A DNA stretch of 13,514 nt, taken from assembly GCA_021824055.1 (NCBI GenBank), contig JAKALV010000065.1, forward strand, positions 1-13,514, read 5' to 3'. The notes beneath the pieces were generated by a model. That model was not told where the DNA came from. It was given only the letters and a program-made list of their open reading frames with translations, and did no database searches. Source of the stretch: Acidobacteriota bacterium (GTDB taxonomy: Bacteria > Acidobacteriota > Vicinamibacteria > Vicinamibacterales > SCN-69-37). Numbering within the stretch: position 1 is the stretch's first letter; the number at the start of each line of letters is the position of its first letter. The position numbers and the translations under genes are program-made. Of this stretch, positions 1 through 6,612 are shown in pieces.

Positions 1-227
1 GTGACGCTGACTGTGTAAGTCGTAATACCCAGAGAACTCGCCAGCGCGCTGGGCGCCGCAAGCGAGACATCCACCGCCTCGCCCTCACCAGAGTTGAGAG
101 ACGGCAGCGCGTAGCTGGTGATCTGCACTCCCAACGCCCACACACGCACGCCGCTGTACGCAACGGCACTGGCGAAAGCAAACGCCAGAGCAACAGCGAA
201 TCGAAGCCACACGCGACGGGTGGTCAT
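1..227 (-). CDS. N-terminal part of an unrecognised secreted protein, cut by the window edge
   Basis: The frame is open from an ATG at 227 down to base 1, giving about 75 residues; the rest lies outside the window. An in-frame stop lies a short way upstream. An in-frame GTG two codons earlier is possible, but the ATG is preferred because of the AT-rich hexamer 6 nt before it. Residues 1-32 look like a signal peptide: basic start (MTTRRVWLR), hydrophobic run (FAVALAFAFASAVAY) and a possible cleavage after RVWA. The mature part (LGVQITSYALPSLNSGEG) is rich in Ser, Ala, Leu and Val and looks like a beta-rich extracytoplasmic protein. I recognise no family. It reads in the same direction as the ABC ATPase gene but is separated from it by 179 AT-rich bases, so it probably has its own promoter. 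Confidence 0.6.
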   Translation of the reverse strand, partial: MTTRRVWLRFAVALAFAFASAVAYSGVRVWALGVQITSYALPSLNSGEGEAVDVSLAAPSALASSLGITTYTVSV

Positions 228-233
228 GGTCAC

Positions 234-239
234 AAGATA
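234..239 (-). promoter_or_regulatory. possible -10 element for a leaderless transcript of the gene starting at 227
   Basis: On the minus strand TATCTT lies 6 nt before the ATG at 227. No Shine-Dalgarno is obvious in between. The spacing would place transcription start at or next to the start codon. No good -35 hexamer is visible. Confidence 0.3.
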
Positions 240-319
240 AATTCCGACGGAGTGAGTCTACCCGGAAATGTCTCTTTGTGTCACATAAGAATTTCAGAAA
301 AATACAAAAACACATCAAG

Positions 320-335
320 AGGTAAATATTTACCT
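320..335. promoter_or_regulatory. 16-bp perfect palindrome, possible operator
   Basis: AGGTAAATATTTACCT is a perfect palindrome in an AT-rich spacer (228-406) that contrasts with the GC-rich surroundings. It lies about 93 bp upstream of the secreted-protein start at 227 and just past the 3' end of the ABC ATPase gene. A homodimeric regulator could bind it. No regulator gene is adjacent, and the binding protein is unknown. The rest of the spacer shows nothing else I can name. Confidence 0.35.
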
Positions 336-406
336 GTTCTAACGAAATAGAGTACAGGCAAGAACCGGCGGGATACTAGCCTAAGTCTTTGTGAATCAGT
401 GACTTA

Positions 407-1093
407 CTAGGCAGCTTTGCGGCTGTCTTTCTCGACTTGGCCATCTTTAATGTGAATCACGCGGTGCGCGTGGGCCGCGATGTCAGCTTCGTGCGTGACC
501 AGGACGATCGTGTTGCCGCTCTCATGGAGCTTCGCGAAGAGCGTCATGATCTCTTCGCCCGTCTTCGAATCGAGATTTCCGGTGGGCTCATCGGCCAGCA
601 GAATGGACGGATTGTTCACGAGCGCGCGCGCCACCGCCACGCGCTGCCGCTGGCCGCCGGACAATTCATTCGGCCGATGCAACCGGCGGTCCGTGAGATC
701 GACGCGCGCGAGCGCCTGCAACGCGCGCGCTTCCCGCTCCTTCGAACCGACACCCGCGTACACGAGCGGCAACTCCACGTTGTGCAGCGCCGTGGCGCGC
801 GGCAGCAGGTTGAACGTCTGAAAAACAAACCCGATTTCCTCGTTGCGAATGCGCGCCAGTTCGTCGTCGTTCATCTGGCTGACCTGCTTGTTGTTGAGCC
901 GGTAGCTGCCCTTGGAGGGAGTATCCAGGCAGCCGATGAGGTTCATCAGCGTCGACTTGCCGGAGCCCGACGGCCCCATGATCGCCACATACTCGCCGCG
1001 CTCAATCGAAATCGAGACGCCACGCAGCGCGTGAATTTCTTCCGACCCCATCACGTAGGTCTTCCACAAGTCCTGGGTTTCGATCAGCGCCAT
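407..1093 (-). CDS. ABC transporter ATP-binding protein, LolD/MacB type
   Basis: This 228-aa protein is a complete nucleotide-binding subunit of the type VII (MacB/LolCDE/FtsE-like) ABC family, which couples ATP hydrolysis to lipoprotein release, peptide export or mechanotransmission at the inner membrane. Visible motifs in order: Walker A GPSGSGKST (residues 40-48), Q-loop glutamine in FVFQ (Q92), signature LSGGQRQR (144-151), Walker B ILLADEP (164-170, D168 and E169), D-loop GNLDS, and H-loop histidine in VTHE (H201). Length is normal for the family. It follows the 259-aa gene after 62 bp and may be the last gene of the ino1-acs transcript. No permease gene is present: the upstream neighbour is soluble and the downstream one is a secreted protein with no visible permease features. 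The partner is therefore elsewhere or beyond base 1. Family assignment is firm; the transported substrate is unknown. Confidence 0.93.
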   Translation of the reverse strand: MALIETQDLWKTYVMGSEEIHALRGVSISIERGEYVAIMGPSGSGKSTLMNLIGCLDTPSKGSYRLNNKQVSQMNDDELARIRNEEIGFVFQTFNLLPRATALHNVELPLVYAGVGSKEREARALQALARVDLTDRRLHRPNELSGGQRQRVAVARALVNNPSILLADEPTGNLDSKTGEEIMTLFAKLHESGNTIVLVTHEADIAAHAHRVIHIKDGQVEKDSRKAA

Positions 1094-1155
1094 AATTCTG
1101 TCCGTCTCTCTCTCGCATGGTCAGGATACGCGATCCCGACCGTGGCCGTTCCGCC

Positions 1156-1935
1156 TCAATCTCCCGCGCCCGCCGCCACGGCCCACGCGAGCTGCCGGGC
1201 GCTGGTCTCGTCCGGCTCGACCGGATCCAAGCCGGACGCGCCGACCAGCGCCGAATCCAGCACGTCCACCTCGCGATCCAGATCCTCGACGATCGGCACC
1301 ATGGCGACGCGAAGATCGGGATACCGGCCGCAGACCGCCACGCGGGCGTCGGGCACCTCGCCGGCGCGCGCGCGCACGTACGGCATCAGGCGCGACGCGA
1401 ACTGGTAGCGCGCGAGCAACCGCGCGGGCGCATCGGCGACGTCGACCCGCACCGGCTCCCAACTGACGTACGTCGCGTCAACGATCCCCGCCGCCACGAC
1501 CGCAAGACAGGCGACCGGCGGTTGCATCACGAGCACGAACGCGGACGACCAGCCGGCCAGCGCGGCCAGCGGCACGACCGCTTCGTGCGGCAACAGGACA
1601 GCCCGCACCCGGCCGCCGCTCCGCACGAACGGCGCCACGCGCTCGCGAATCACCCGCGCTTTCGGCAGCGACACGCGCCCGCGCGCGTGGGCATCAAACG
1701 CGTCGACACCTGGATCGCCGGGTTCCGGCCACAGGACGATGGCCGCATGAAACGGCAGATGCTCGCGCATGCGAAGCTGGCGGAACTCTTCCTTCAGGGA
1801 GGGCGACGTCGCGTCAAACGACGCGGCGGCGGTCAGACGCGGCGCGCGATCCTTCGACCGTTCCGCCGCCACCACCGTCCATCCGGGCGGACCGAGCTCG
1901 GCGGCCAGCTGAATGGGGGACTCCAGCCAGGCCAC
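1156..1935 (-). CDS. unrecognised 259-aa protein, translationally linked to acs
   Basis: It starts at GTG (1933-1935), two bases after the acs stop codon, so translation is probably coupled to acs. I do not recognise the family with confidence. The protein is Ala/Val/Arg-rich, with hydrophobic strands at 64-70 (AAIVLWP), 109-117 and 132-152. The C-terminal stretch at 196-229 reads VAVCGRYPDLRV and then a strand with EVDVLD. This loosely resembles the second phosphate/adenosine region of actin-like ATPases such as PilM or GspL, but the glycine motif is degenerate and the N-terminal phosphate loop is absent. I see no signal peptide and no unambiguous transmembrane helix. It is probably cytoplasmic. 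Because of the coupling it should be made together with acetyl-CoA synthetase. The actin-like reading is a weak guess; treat it as hypothetical. Confidence 0.7.
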   Translation of the reverse strand: MAWLESPIQLAAELGPPGWTVVAAERSKDRAPRLTAAASFDATSPSLKEEFRQLRMREHLPFHAAIVLWPEPGDPGVDAFDAHARGRVSLPKARVIRERVAPFVRSGGRVRAVLLPHEAVVPLAALAGWSSAFVLVMQPPVACLAVVAAGIVDATYVSWEPVRVDVADAPARLLARYQFASRLMPYVRARAGEVPDARVAVCGRYPDLRVAMVPIVEDLDREVDVLDSALVGASGLDPVEPDETSARQLAWAVAAGAGD

Positions 1936-1937
1936 GG

Positions 1938-3902
1938 TTACGACTCGATCGATTCGTATTCGTCTTTGAGGCGGCGCACCACGGCCGGGTCGGCCAGCGT
2001 CGTCGTGTCGCCGAGCGTCTTGCCTTCCGCGATATCGCGCAGCAACCGCCGCATGATCTTGCCCGATCGTGTCTTCGGCAGATCGGCGGCAAACAGGATC
2101 TGATCCGGCCGCGCGATCGCGCCGATCTTGCGGACCACGTGCTCCTTCAGCTCATCCATCAGCGACTCGCTGGGCACGCGCCCTTCTTTCAGCGTGACGA
2201 ACGCGGCGACCGCCTGACCTTTGATCTCGTGCGGCCGGCCGACCACGGCCGCTTCGGCCACGTACGGATGATCGACGAGCGCGCTTTCCACTTCCATCGT
2301 GCCCAGCCGATGTCCGGCCACATTCAGCACGTCGTCAACGCGACCCATGAGCCAGTAGTCGCCGTCGGCGTCCACGCGCGCGCCGTCGCCGGTGAAGTAC
2401 ACGCCGTCTTTCCATCGGGTCCAATACTGTTCGACGAAGCGCTCGGGATCGCCGTAGATGCCGCGCAACATCGCGGGCCACGGCTTCGTGAGCGCCAGCA
2501 ACCCGCCGCCTTCGGTCACGCGCTGTCCGGAGGCCGTGCGTACTTCGGCGGCGATGCCCGGAAACGGCTGCGTGGCGGACCCCGGCTTGGTGGTGGTGAG
2601 TCCCGGCAGCGGCGTGATCAGGATCTGCCCCGTCTCGGTCTGCCACCACGTGTCGACCACGGGGCAACGGGCCCCGCCGATGTGCTGGTGGTACCACATC
2701 CACGCTTCGGGATTGATGGGCTCGCCGACCGACCCGAGCAGCCGCAACGATTGCAGGTTGCGGCGCGCCGGCCATTCCGCGCCCCACTTCATAAACGCGC
2801 GGATCGCGGTCGGCGCCGTGTAGAAGATGGTGACGCCGTACCGTTCGATGATCCGCCAGAACCGGTCTTTCTCCGGCCAATCCGGCGCGCCTTCGTACAT
2901 CACGATCGTGGCGCCGTTGGCCAGCGGCCCGTACACGACGTAACTGTGCCCGGTCACCCACCCGATGTCCGCGGTGCACCAGTACACGTCGTCATCCCGC
3001 ATGTCGAAGACCCAGCGAGTCGACGCGTACGTGCCGACGAGATATCCACCGGTCGTGTGAACGATGCCCTTGGGTTTTCCGGTGGTGCCCGACGTGTAGA
3101 GGATGTAGAGCATGTCCTCCGAATCCATCGGCTCCGGCGCGCACTCGATGGCCGCGTCTTCCATCAGCCGGTGGTACCAGTGATCGCGCCCTTCCGTGAT
3201 GTGGGCGGGCATGGGATCGCCCGCGCGGCGCTGCACGACGACGACGTGTTTGATGGACGGCGTGGTCTTCAGCGCCTCATCCGCGGTCTGCTTGAGCGCC
3301 ACGATCTGGCCGCGCCGGTACCCGCCGTCGGCGGTGACGAGCACCTTGCACTGCGAGTCGTTGATGCGATCGCTCAGCGACTCGGCGCTGAATCCGCCGA
3401 ACACCACGCTGTGCACGGCGCCGATGCGGGCGCAGGCGAGCATGGCGATGGCCAGCTCCGGAATCAGCGGCAGGTACAGCGCGACGCGATCGCCCTTGCC
3501 GACGCCGAGCGACTTGAGCACGTTGGCGAACATGCAGACGTCGCGATAGAGCTCGAAATACGTGAGGGTGCGGCGATCGCCGGGCTCACCTTCCCAGATG
3601 AAGGCGGCCTTGTTGCGGGTGGCGGTCCGCACGTGACGGTCGAGGCAATTGGCGCTGACGTTCAGTTGGCCGCCGACAAACCACTTCGCGTGGGGCGGCT
3701 GCCACTCGAGCACGCGGTCCCACGGGCGCATCCATTCGAGTTCGCTCGCGAACCCGGCCCAGAAGGCTTCGGGATCGGCCGCGGCGCGCGCATAGACGCC
3801 CGGGTCATTCGCCCGGGCGCGCTCGCGCCACTCCGCGGACGGCGCAAAGCGGCGCGATTCGTCAAGCAGCGCGTCGATTTCCACGCGCGGTTTACCGGGC
3901 AT
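1938..3902 (-). CDS. acs: acetyl-CoA synthetase (acetate-CoA ligase, AMP-forming)
   Basis: Converts acetate, ATP and CoA to acetyl-CoA, AMP and pyrophosphate through an acetyl-adenylate, in the cytoplasm. The 654-aa length is typical of bacterial Acs. Seen in order: N-terminal cap with EWMRPWDRVLEW (55-67), the CoA/ATP core, phosphate loop YTSGTTGKPKG (269-279), the acetate-pocket segment DTWWQTETG (417-425, whose tryptophan restricts the site to short acyl groups in known Acs enzymes), YFTGDGA (502-508), the hinge region GRVDDVLNVAGHR (520-532) and the C-terminal KTRSGKIMRR (610-619). In that last motif K615 matches the catalytic lysine that Pat-type acetyltransferases modify in Salmonella Acs. 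All key residues are present. The ATG start at 3902 has GGAG upstream and lies 25 bp after ino1, so the two are probably cotranscribed. No acetylase or deacetylase gene is nearby. Confidence 0.97.
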   Translation of the reverse strand: MPGKPRVEIDALLDESRRFAPSAEWRERARANDPGVYARAAADPEAFWAGFASELEWMRPWDRVLEWQPPHAKWFVGGQLNVSANCLDRHVRTATRNKAAFIWEGEPGDRRTLTYFELYRDVCMFANVLKSLGVGKGDRVALYLPLIPELAIAMLACARIGAVHSVVFGGFSAESLSDRINDSQCKVLVTADGGYRRGQIVALKQTADEALKTTPSIKHVVVVQRRAGDPMPAHITEGRDHWYHRLMEDAAIECAPEPMDSEDMLYILYTSGTTGKPKGIVHTTGGYLVGTYASTRWVFDMRDDDVYWCTADIGWVTGHSYVVYGPLANGATIVMYEGAPDWPEKDRFWRIIERYGVTIFYTAPTAIRAFMKWGAEWPARRNLQSLRLLGSVGEPINPEAWMWYHQHIGGARCPVVDTWWQTETGQILITPLPGLTTTKPGSATQPFPGIAAEVRTASGQRVTEGGGLLALTKPWPAMLRGIYGDPERFVEQYWTRWKDGVYFTGDGARVDADGDYWLMGRVDDVLNVAGHRLGTMEVESALVDHPYVAEAAVVGRPHEIKGQAVAAFVTLKEGRVPSESLMDELKEHVVRKIGAIARPDQILFAADLPKTRSGKIMRRLLRDIAEGKTLGDTTTLADPAVVRRLKDEYESIES

Positions 3903-3927
3903 GACGCGCGCCGTTCTCCATCAGTGA

Positions 3928-5241
3928 TTAGTCGTAGTACTCGCGGCCGAGGTGCGTGATCAGTTCTTCGCCCCGCATGTAGCGCAGCGTGTTCTTCAGC
4001 TTCATCAGCTGAATGAACAGATCGTGCTCGGGGTAGAGCCCCTTGGCGTGCATCGGGCTCTTGAAGTAGAACGACAGCCACTCCTGGATCCCGGACATCT
4101 TCGCCCGCTTCGCCAGGTCGAGGAACAACGCCACGTCGAGCACGATCGGCGCCGCCAGAATGCTGTCGCGGCAGAGGAAGTTGATCTTCAGCTGCATCTT
4201 GTAGCCGAGCCAGCCGAAGATGTCGATGTTGTCCCAGCCTTCTTTGTTGTCGCCGCGCGGCGGATAGTAATTGATGCGGACGACGTGGTGCAGATCGTTG
4301 TACAGGTCCGGGTACAGCTCCGGCTGCAGGATATGGTCGAGCACGGACTTCTTGCTCTCTTCCTTCGTCTTGAACGACTCCGGATCGTCGAGCACTTCAC
4401 CGTCGCGGTTGCCGAGAATGTTGGTCGAGTACCAGCCCTCCACGCCGATCAGCCGCGCCTTGAGGCCCGGCGCGATGATCGTCTTGATCAACGTCTGCCC
4501 GGTCTTCATGTCGTTGCCCGTCAACGGCGAGCCGGTCTTCTTGGCAAGCTCGAGCATCGCGGGAATGTCGCCGCTCAGGTTGGGCGCCGCGTTCGCGTAC
4601 GGAATGCCCTCGCTGATCGCCGCATAGGCGTAGATCATGCTCGACGGAATGGCCGGGTCGCTCGCCTCGAGCCCTTTTTCGAACGCCTCGATCGTCTGAT
4701 GGCACGGCGCTTCGGTCATGAAGACCTCCGTGCTGCCGGCCCACACCATGACGACGCGATCGCAATTGTTCTTGGCTTTGAAATTCCGGATGTCGGCGAT
4801 CAGCTGATTCGCCAGATCCTTCTTGTTCTTGCCCTTCTTGACGTTCGGGCCGTCCAGGCGCTTCACGTACTGGCGGTCGAACACCGCGGGCATCGGCTTG
4901 ATGGCGGCCAGCTCGTCCTTGACCAGATCGAGCAGCTTGTCCTCGAGCACGCCGGCATGCTTGGCCGCTTCGTAGCAGTTGTCCTCGAAGATGTCCCAGC
5001 CGCCGAACACCAGGTCGTTGAGCTCGGTCAGCGGCACGAATTCGCGGATCGTGGGCGACCGGCCGTCCGTGCGCTTGCCCAGCCGGACCGTGCCCATCTG
5101 GGTCAGGGAGCCGATCGGCTTGGCCAAACCTTTGCGAATCGCCATGACGCCGGCGATCGTCGTCGTGCTCACCGCGCCAAGACCGACCAGAAGAATGCCA
5201 AGTTTGCCTTTGGCGGGAGCGAGTTCGATGCCTTTAGTCAC
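3928..5241 (-). CDS. ino1: myo-inositol-1-phosphate synthase (inositol-3-phosphate synthase)
   Basis: Catalyses the NAD-dependent isomerisation of glucose 6-phosphate to 1L-myo-inositol 1-phosphate, the committed step of inositol synthesis. The 437-aa protein starts at GTG (5239-5241); no better in-frame start exists. Visible features: N-terminal Rossmann motif GLGAVSTT (20-27), AGSTEVF (168-174), the active-site segment GNDMKTGQT (242-250) with a following lysine (K253), LGNRDG (276-281), and the strongly conserved block YYPPRGDNKEGWDNID (325-340) followed by IFGWLGYKMQLK. It is shorter than the roughly 510-530-aa eukaryotic enzymes and fits the bacterial type. In bacteria the product feeds phosphatidylinositol-type lipids, di-inositol phosphate solutes or mycothiol; the window does not say which. 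It is the probable first gene of an operon with acs and diverges from the methyltransferase gene across 25 bp. Confidence 0.95.
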   Translation of the reverse strand: MTKGIELAPAKGKLGILLVGLGAVSTTTIAGVMAIRKGLAKPIGSLTQMGTVRLGKRTDGRSPTIREFVPLTELNDLVFGGWDIFEDNCYEAAKHAGVLEDKLLDLVKDELAAIKPMPAVFDRQYVKRLDGPNVKKGKNKKDLANQLIADIRNFKAKNNCDRVVMVWAGSTEVFMTEAPCHQTIEAFEKGLEASDPAIPSSMIYAYAAISEGIPYANAAPNLSGDIPAMLELAKKTGSPLTGNDMKTGQTLIKTIIAPGLKARLIGVEGWYSTNILGNRDGEVLDDPESFKTKEESKKSVLDHILQPELYPDLYNDLHHVVRINYYPPRGDNKEGWDNIDIFGWLGYKMQLKINFLCRDSILAAPIVLDVALFLDLAKRAKMSGIQEWLSFYFKSPMHAKGLYPEHDLFIQLMKLKNTLRYMRGEELITHLGREYYD

Positions 5242-5266
5242 AGCCGGAAAACTATATCATCCGGGC
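5242..5266. promoter_or_regulatory. 25-bp divergent start region with a shared AT-rich box
   Basis: Only 25 bases separate the GTG of ino1 (minus) and the ATG at 5267 (plus). The AT-rich core ACTATATCAT (5251-5260) reads TATATC on the plus strand, 8 nt before the plus start, and TATAGT on the minus strand, 9 nt before the ino1 GTG. Neither side has room for a normal leader, and neither has a Shine-Dalgarno. The arrangement suits two leaderless transcripts sharing one melting region. The -35 contacts would fall inside the opposite gene. This is inference from spacing. Confidence 0.45.
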
Positions 5267-5812
5267 ATGATGTCCACGGCCTTCGCGATGGTGGGCGCCC
5301 GGGCGGGCGATCGCGTCCTGGTCCTCGGCGCCCCGGACCCCGCCAGCGCCGCACTGGCCGCCGAAATCGCCTCCGTCACGGGATTGAACGGCCGAACGCT
5401 CGTCGTCGACGTCGGCGACGCGGCCCGGTCCCGCGTCGAGACGGCCGCGGCCAAAGCGGGAGCCCTGGTCGAGTTCGAGTGGGCGCCGGTGACGATGCTG
5501 CCGCTCAATTCAGGCGAATTCGACATCGCGGTCATCAACCGGCAACTGGTTCGTCACGACGGCCGGAACCGCATCGCCTGCTGCGAAGAAGCGCTCCGCG
5601 CCGTCAAACCGCGCGGGCGTGTCGTGGTGATCGAAAGCGTGCGCCGGGCCGGGCTGTTCGGCCTGCTTCCCAGCCGCGAGCCTGGCCTGCCGGCAGACGA
5701 CGCGCGCGCCGCGCTGGTGGCGGCCGGCGCGATCGCCACTCGGCAACTCGCCGAGGCCGACGGGGTGATCTATCTCGAGGCTCTCAGCGCCGGGCCTAGC
5801 GCAGACACGTAA
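5267..5812 (+). CDS. small class I SAM-methyltransferase-like protein
   Basis: This 181-aa cytoplasmic protein has the pattern of a class I (Rossmann) methyltransferase. Strand 1 with the SAM loop is VLVLGAPDPAS (17-27). An acidic strand-2 end is seen in TLVVDVGD (44-51), strand 4 in FDIAVINRQ (85-93), and then EEALRAVKPRGRVVVIE (107-123), which is the usual helix and strand 5 of UbiE/MenG-like enzymes. The SAM loop reads GAPDP instead of GxGxG, so it is degenerate. The protein is short, with little room for a substrate-binding C-terminal part; activity is uncertain. Start choice: two ATGs at 5267 and 5270 follow an AT-rich box, and the open frame further upstream would run into ino1 on the other strand. 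The last 17 bases overlap the 3' end of the convergent dehydrogenase gene. Confidence 0.8.
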   Translation: MMSTAFAMVGARAGDRVLVLGAPDPASAALAAEIASVTGLNGRTLVVDVGDAARSRVETAAAKAGALVEFEWAPVTMLPLNSGEFDIAVINRQLVRHDGRNRIACCEEALRAVKPRGRVVVIESVRRAGLFGLLPSREPGLPADDARAALVAAGAIATRQLAEADGVIYLEALSAGPSADT

Positions 5813-6560
5813 GGTGGCGGCCGCCATCGACGCCGACCGTCATGCCGGTGATCCAGCCTGAGGCCGGCGAGGCCAGAAACGCGATCAGGTCCGCGACGTC
5901 TTCGGGTGTCCCCGGCCGGCCCATCGGATGCGTTGCCTTGGCGTGTTCGAGGAATGCGGCGTACTTGACCTCGTCCATGCCGCCGCGCCGGTGGAGATTC
6001 GTGACCACGACGCCCGGATTCACGGCGTTCACGCGCACGCCGGACGCGGCCATTTCGAGCGCGGCCACGCGCGTCAACTGATCGACGGCCGCTTTGCTCA
6101 CGCAATAGGCCGCGACACCCGGAAACGCGCGCGTGCCGGTCACGCTCGACACATTGACGATGGCGCCCTTCGCGGTGGTGATGGCGGGCGACGCCTCGCG
6201 GATGAGGCGGAACGGCGCGCGGACGTTCACGTTCATCATCGCGTCCCACGCCGCGTCGTGGGTGTCGGCCACGGTGCCATTCGCGATCACGCCCGCGGCG
6301 TTCACCAGCACGTCGATGCGTCCGAAGAGCGAAATCGCCTTGGCCACGATGCGCGCCGGCGCAACGTCGGCCGTCACGTCCACCGCGAGCGGATGCGCCA
6401 CGCCGCCGTCCTGGACAATTTCTCGGCACGTCGTCGCCAAGGCCGCTTCATCCCGGCCGACCGCGAGGATGTGGCAGCCGTCCCTGGCCAATCGTTTGGC
6501 CGTGGCCCGGCCGATCCCCGAAGAGGCTCCTGTCACCACTGCTGCGCGCGTTTCTGTCAT
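5796..6560 (-). CDS. short-chain dehydrogenase/reductase (classical SDR)
   Basis: A 254-aa NAD(P)-dependent oxidoreductase of the classical SDR family, cytoplasmic; substrate unknown. Motifs: cofactor loop TGASSGIG (10-17), DV in LAVDVTAD (59-65, adenine ring pocket), NAAG (87-90), structural asparagine in the MMNVNV helix (N110), catalytic serine in NVSSVTG (S138 or S139), catalytic YCVSK (Y152, K156) and NPG (181-183). The C-terminal TGMTVGVDGG (238-247) is typical of FabG-like members. The basic residue after the second cofactor strand (GRDEAA, 35-40) hints at NADP, but weakly. The frame stays open far upstream into the TonB gene shadow; the ATG at 6560 is chosen because the family pattern begins five residues later and a -10-like TACACT lies 6 nt upstream. 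It converges on the methyltransferase gene with a 17-bp overlap. Confidence 0.92.
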   Translation of the reverse strand: MTETRAAVVTGASSGIGRATAKRLARDGCHILAVGRDEAALATTCREIVQDGGVAHPLAVDVTADVAPARIVAKAISLFGRIDVLVNAAGVIANGTVADTHDAAWDAMMNVNVRAPFRLIREASPAITTAKGAIVNVSSVTGTRAFPGVAAYCVSKAAVDQLTRVAALEMAASGVRVNAVNPGVVVTNLHRRGGMDEVKYAAFLEHAKATHPMGRPGTPEDVADLIAFLASPASGWITGMTVGVDGGRHLTCLR

Positions 6561-6566
6561 CCCGCT

Positions 6567-6572
6567 AGTGTA
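6567..6572 (-). promoter_or_regulatory. possible -10 element for the SDR gene
   Basis: On the minus strand TACACT is followed by six bases and the ATG at 6560, with no Shine-Dalgarno between. The spacing fits transcription starting at the start codon. The whole 52-bp divergent spacer (6561-6612) must also hold signals for the TonB-family gene, for which I see no convincing -10. Confidence 0.35.
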
Positions 6573-6612
6573 GGACCTTCGTCCTCGAGCCGAAAAGCCG
6601 TACGCCAGTTTC

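Noticed and set aside
379..412. Hairpin TAAGTC / GACTTA around the ABC ATPase stop codon as a terminator
   Set aside because: Only six clean pairs, a 13-base loop and no T-tract; too weak to call.
2139..3959. 606-codon open frame on the plus strand opposite acs
   Set aside because: It mirrors the high-GC third-position pattern of acs on the other strand, is rich in Arg, Ala, His and Gly, and has no domain pattern; acs is unmistakable.
3952..5799. 615-codon open frame on the plus strand opposite ino1
   Set aside because: Antisense shadow of ino1 and out-of-frame shadow of the methyltransferase gene; low-complexity composition and no motif.
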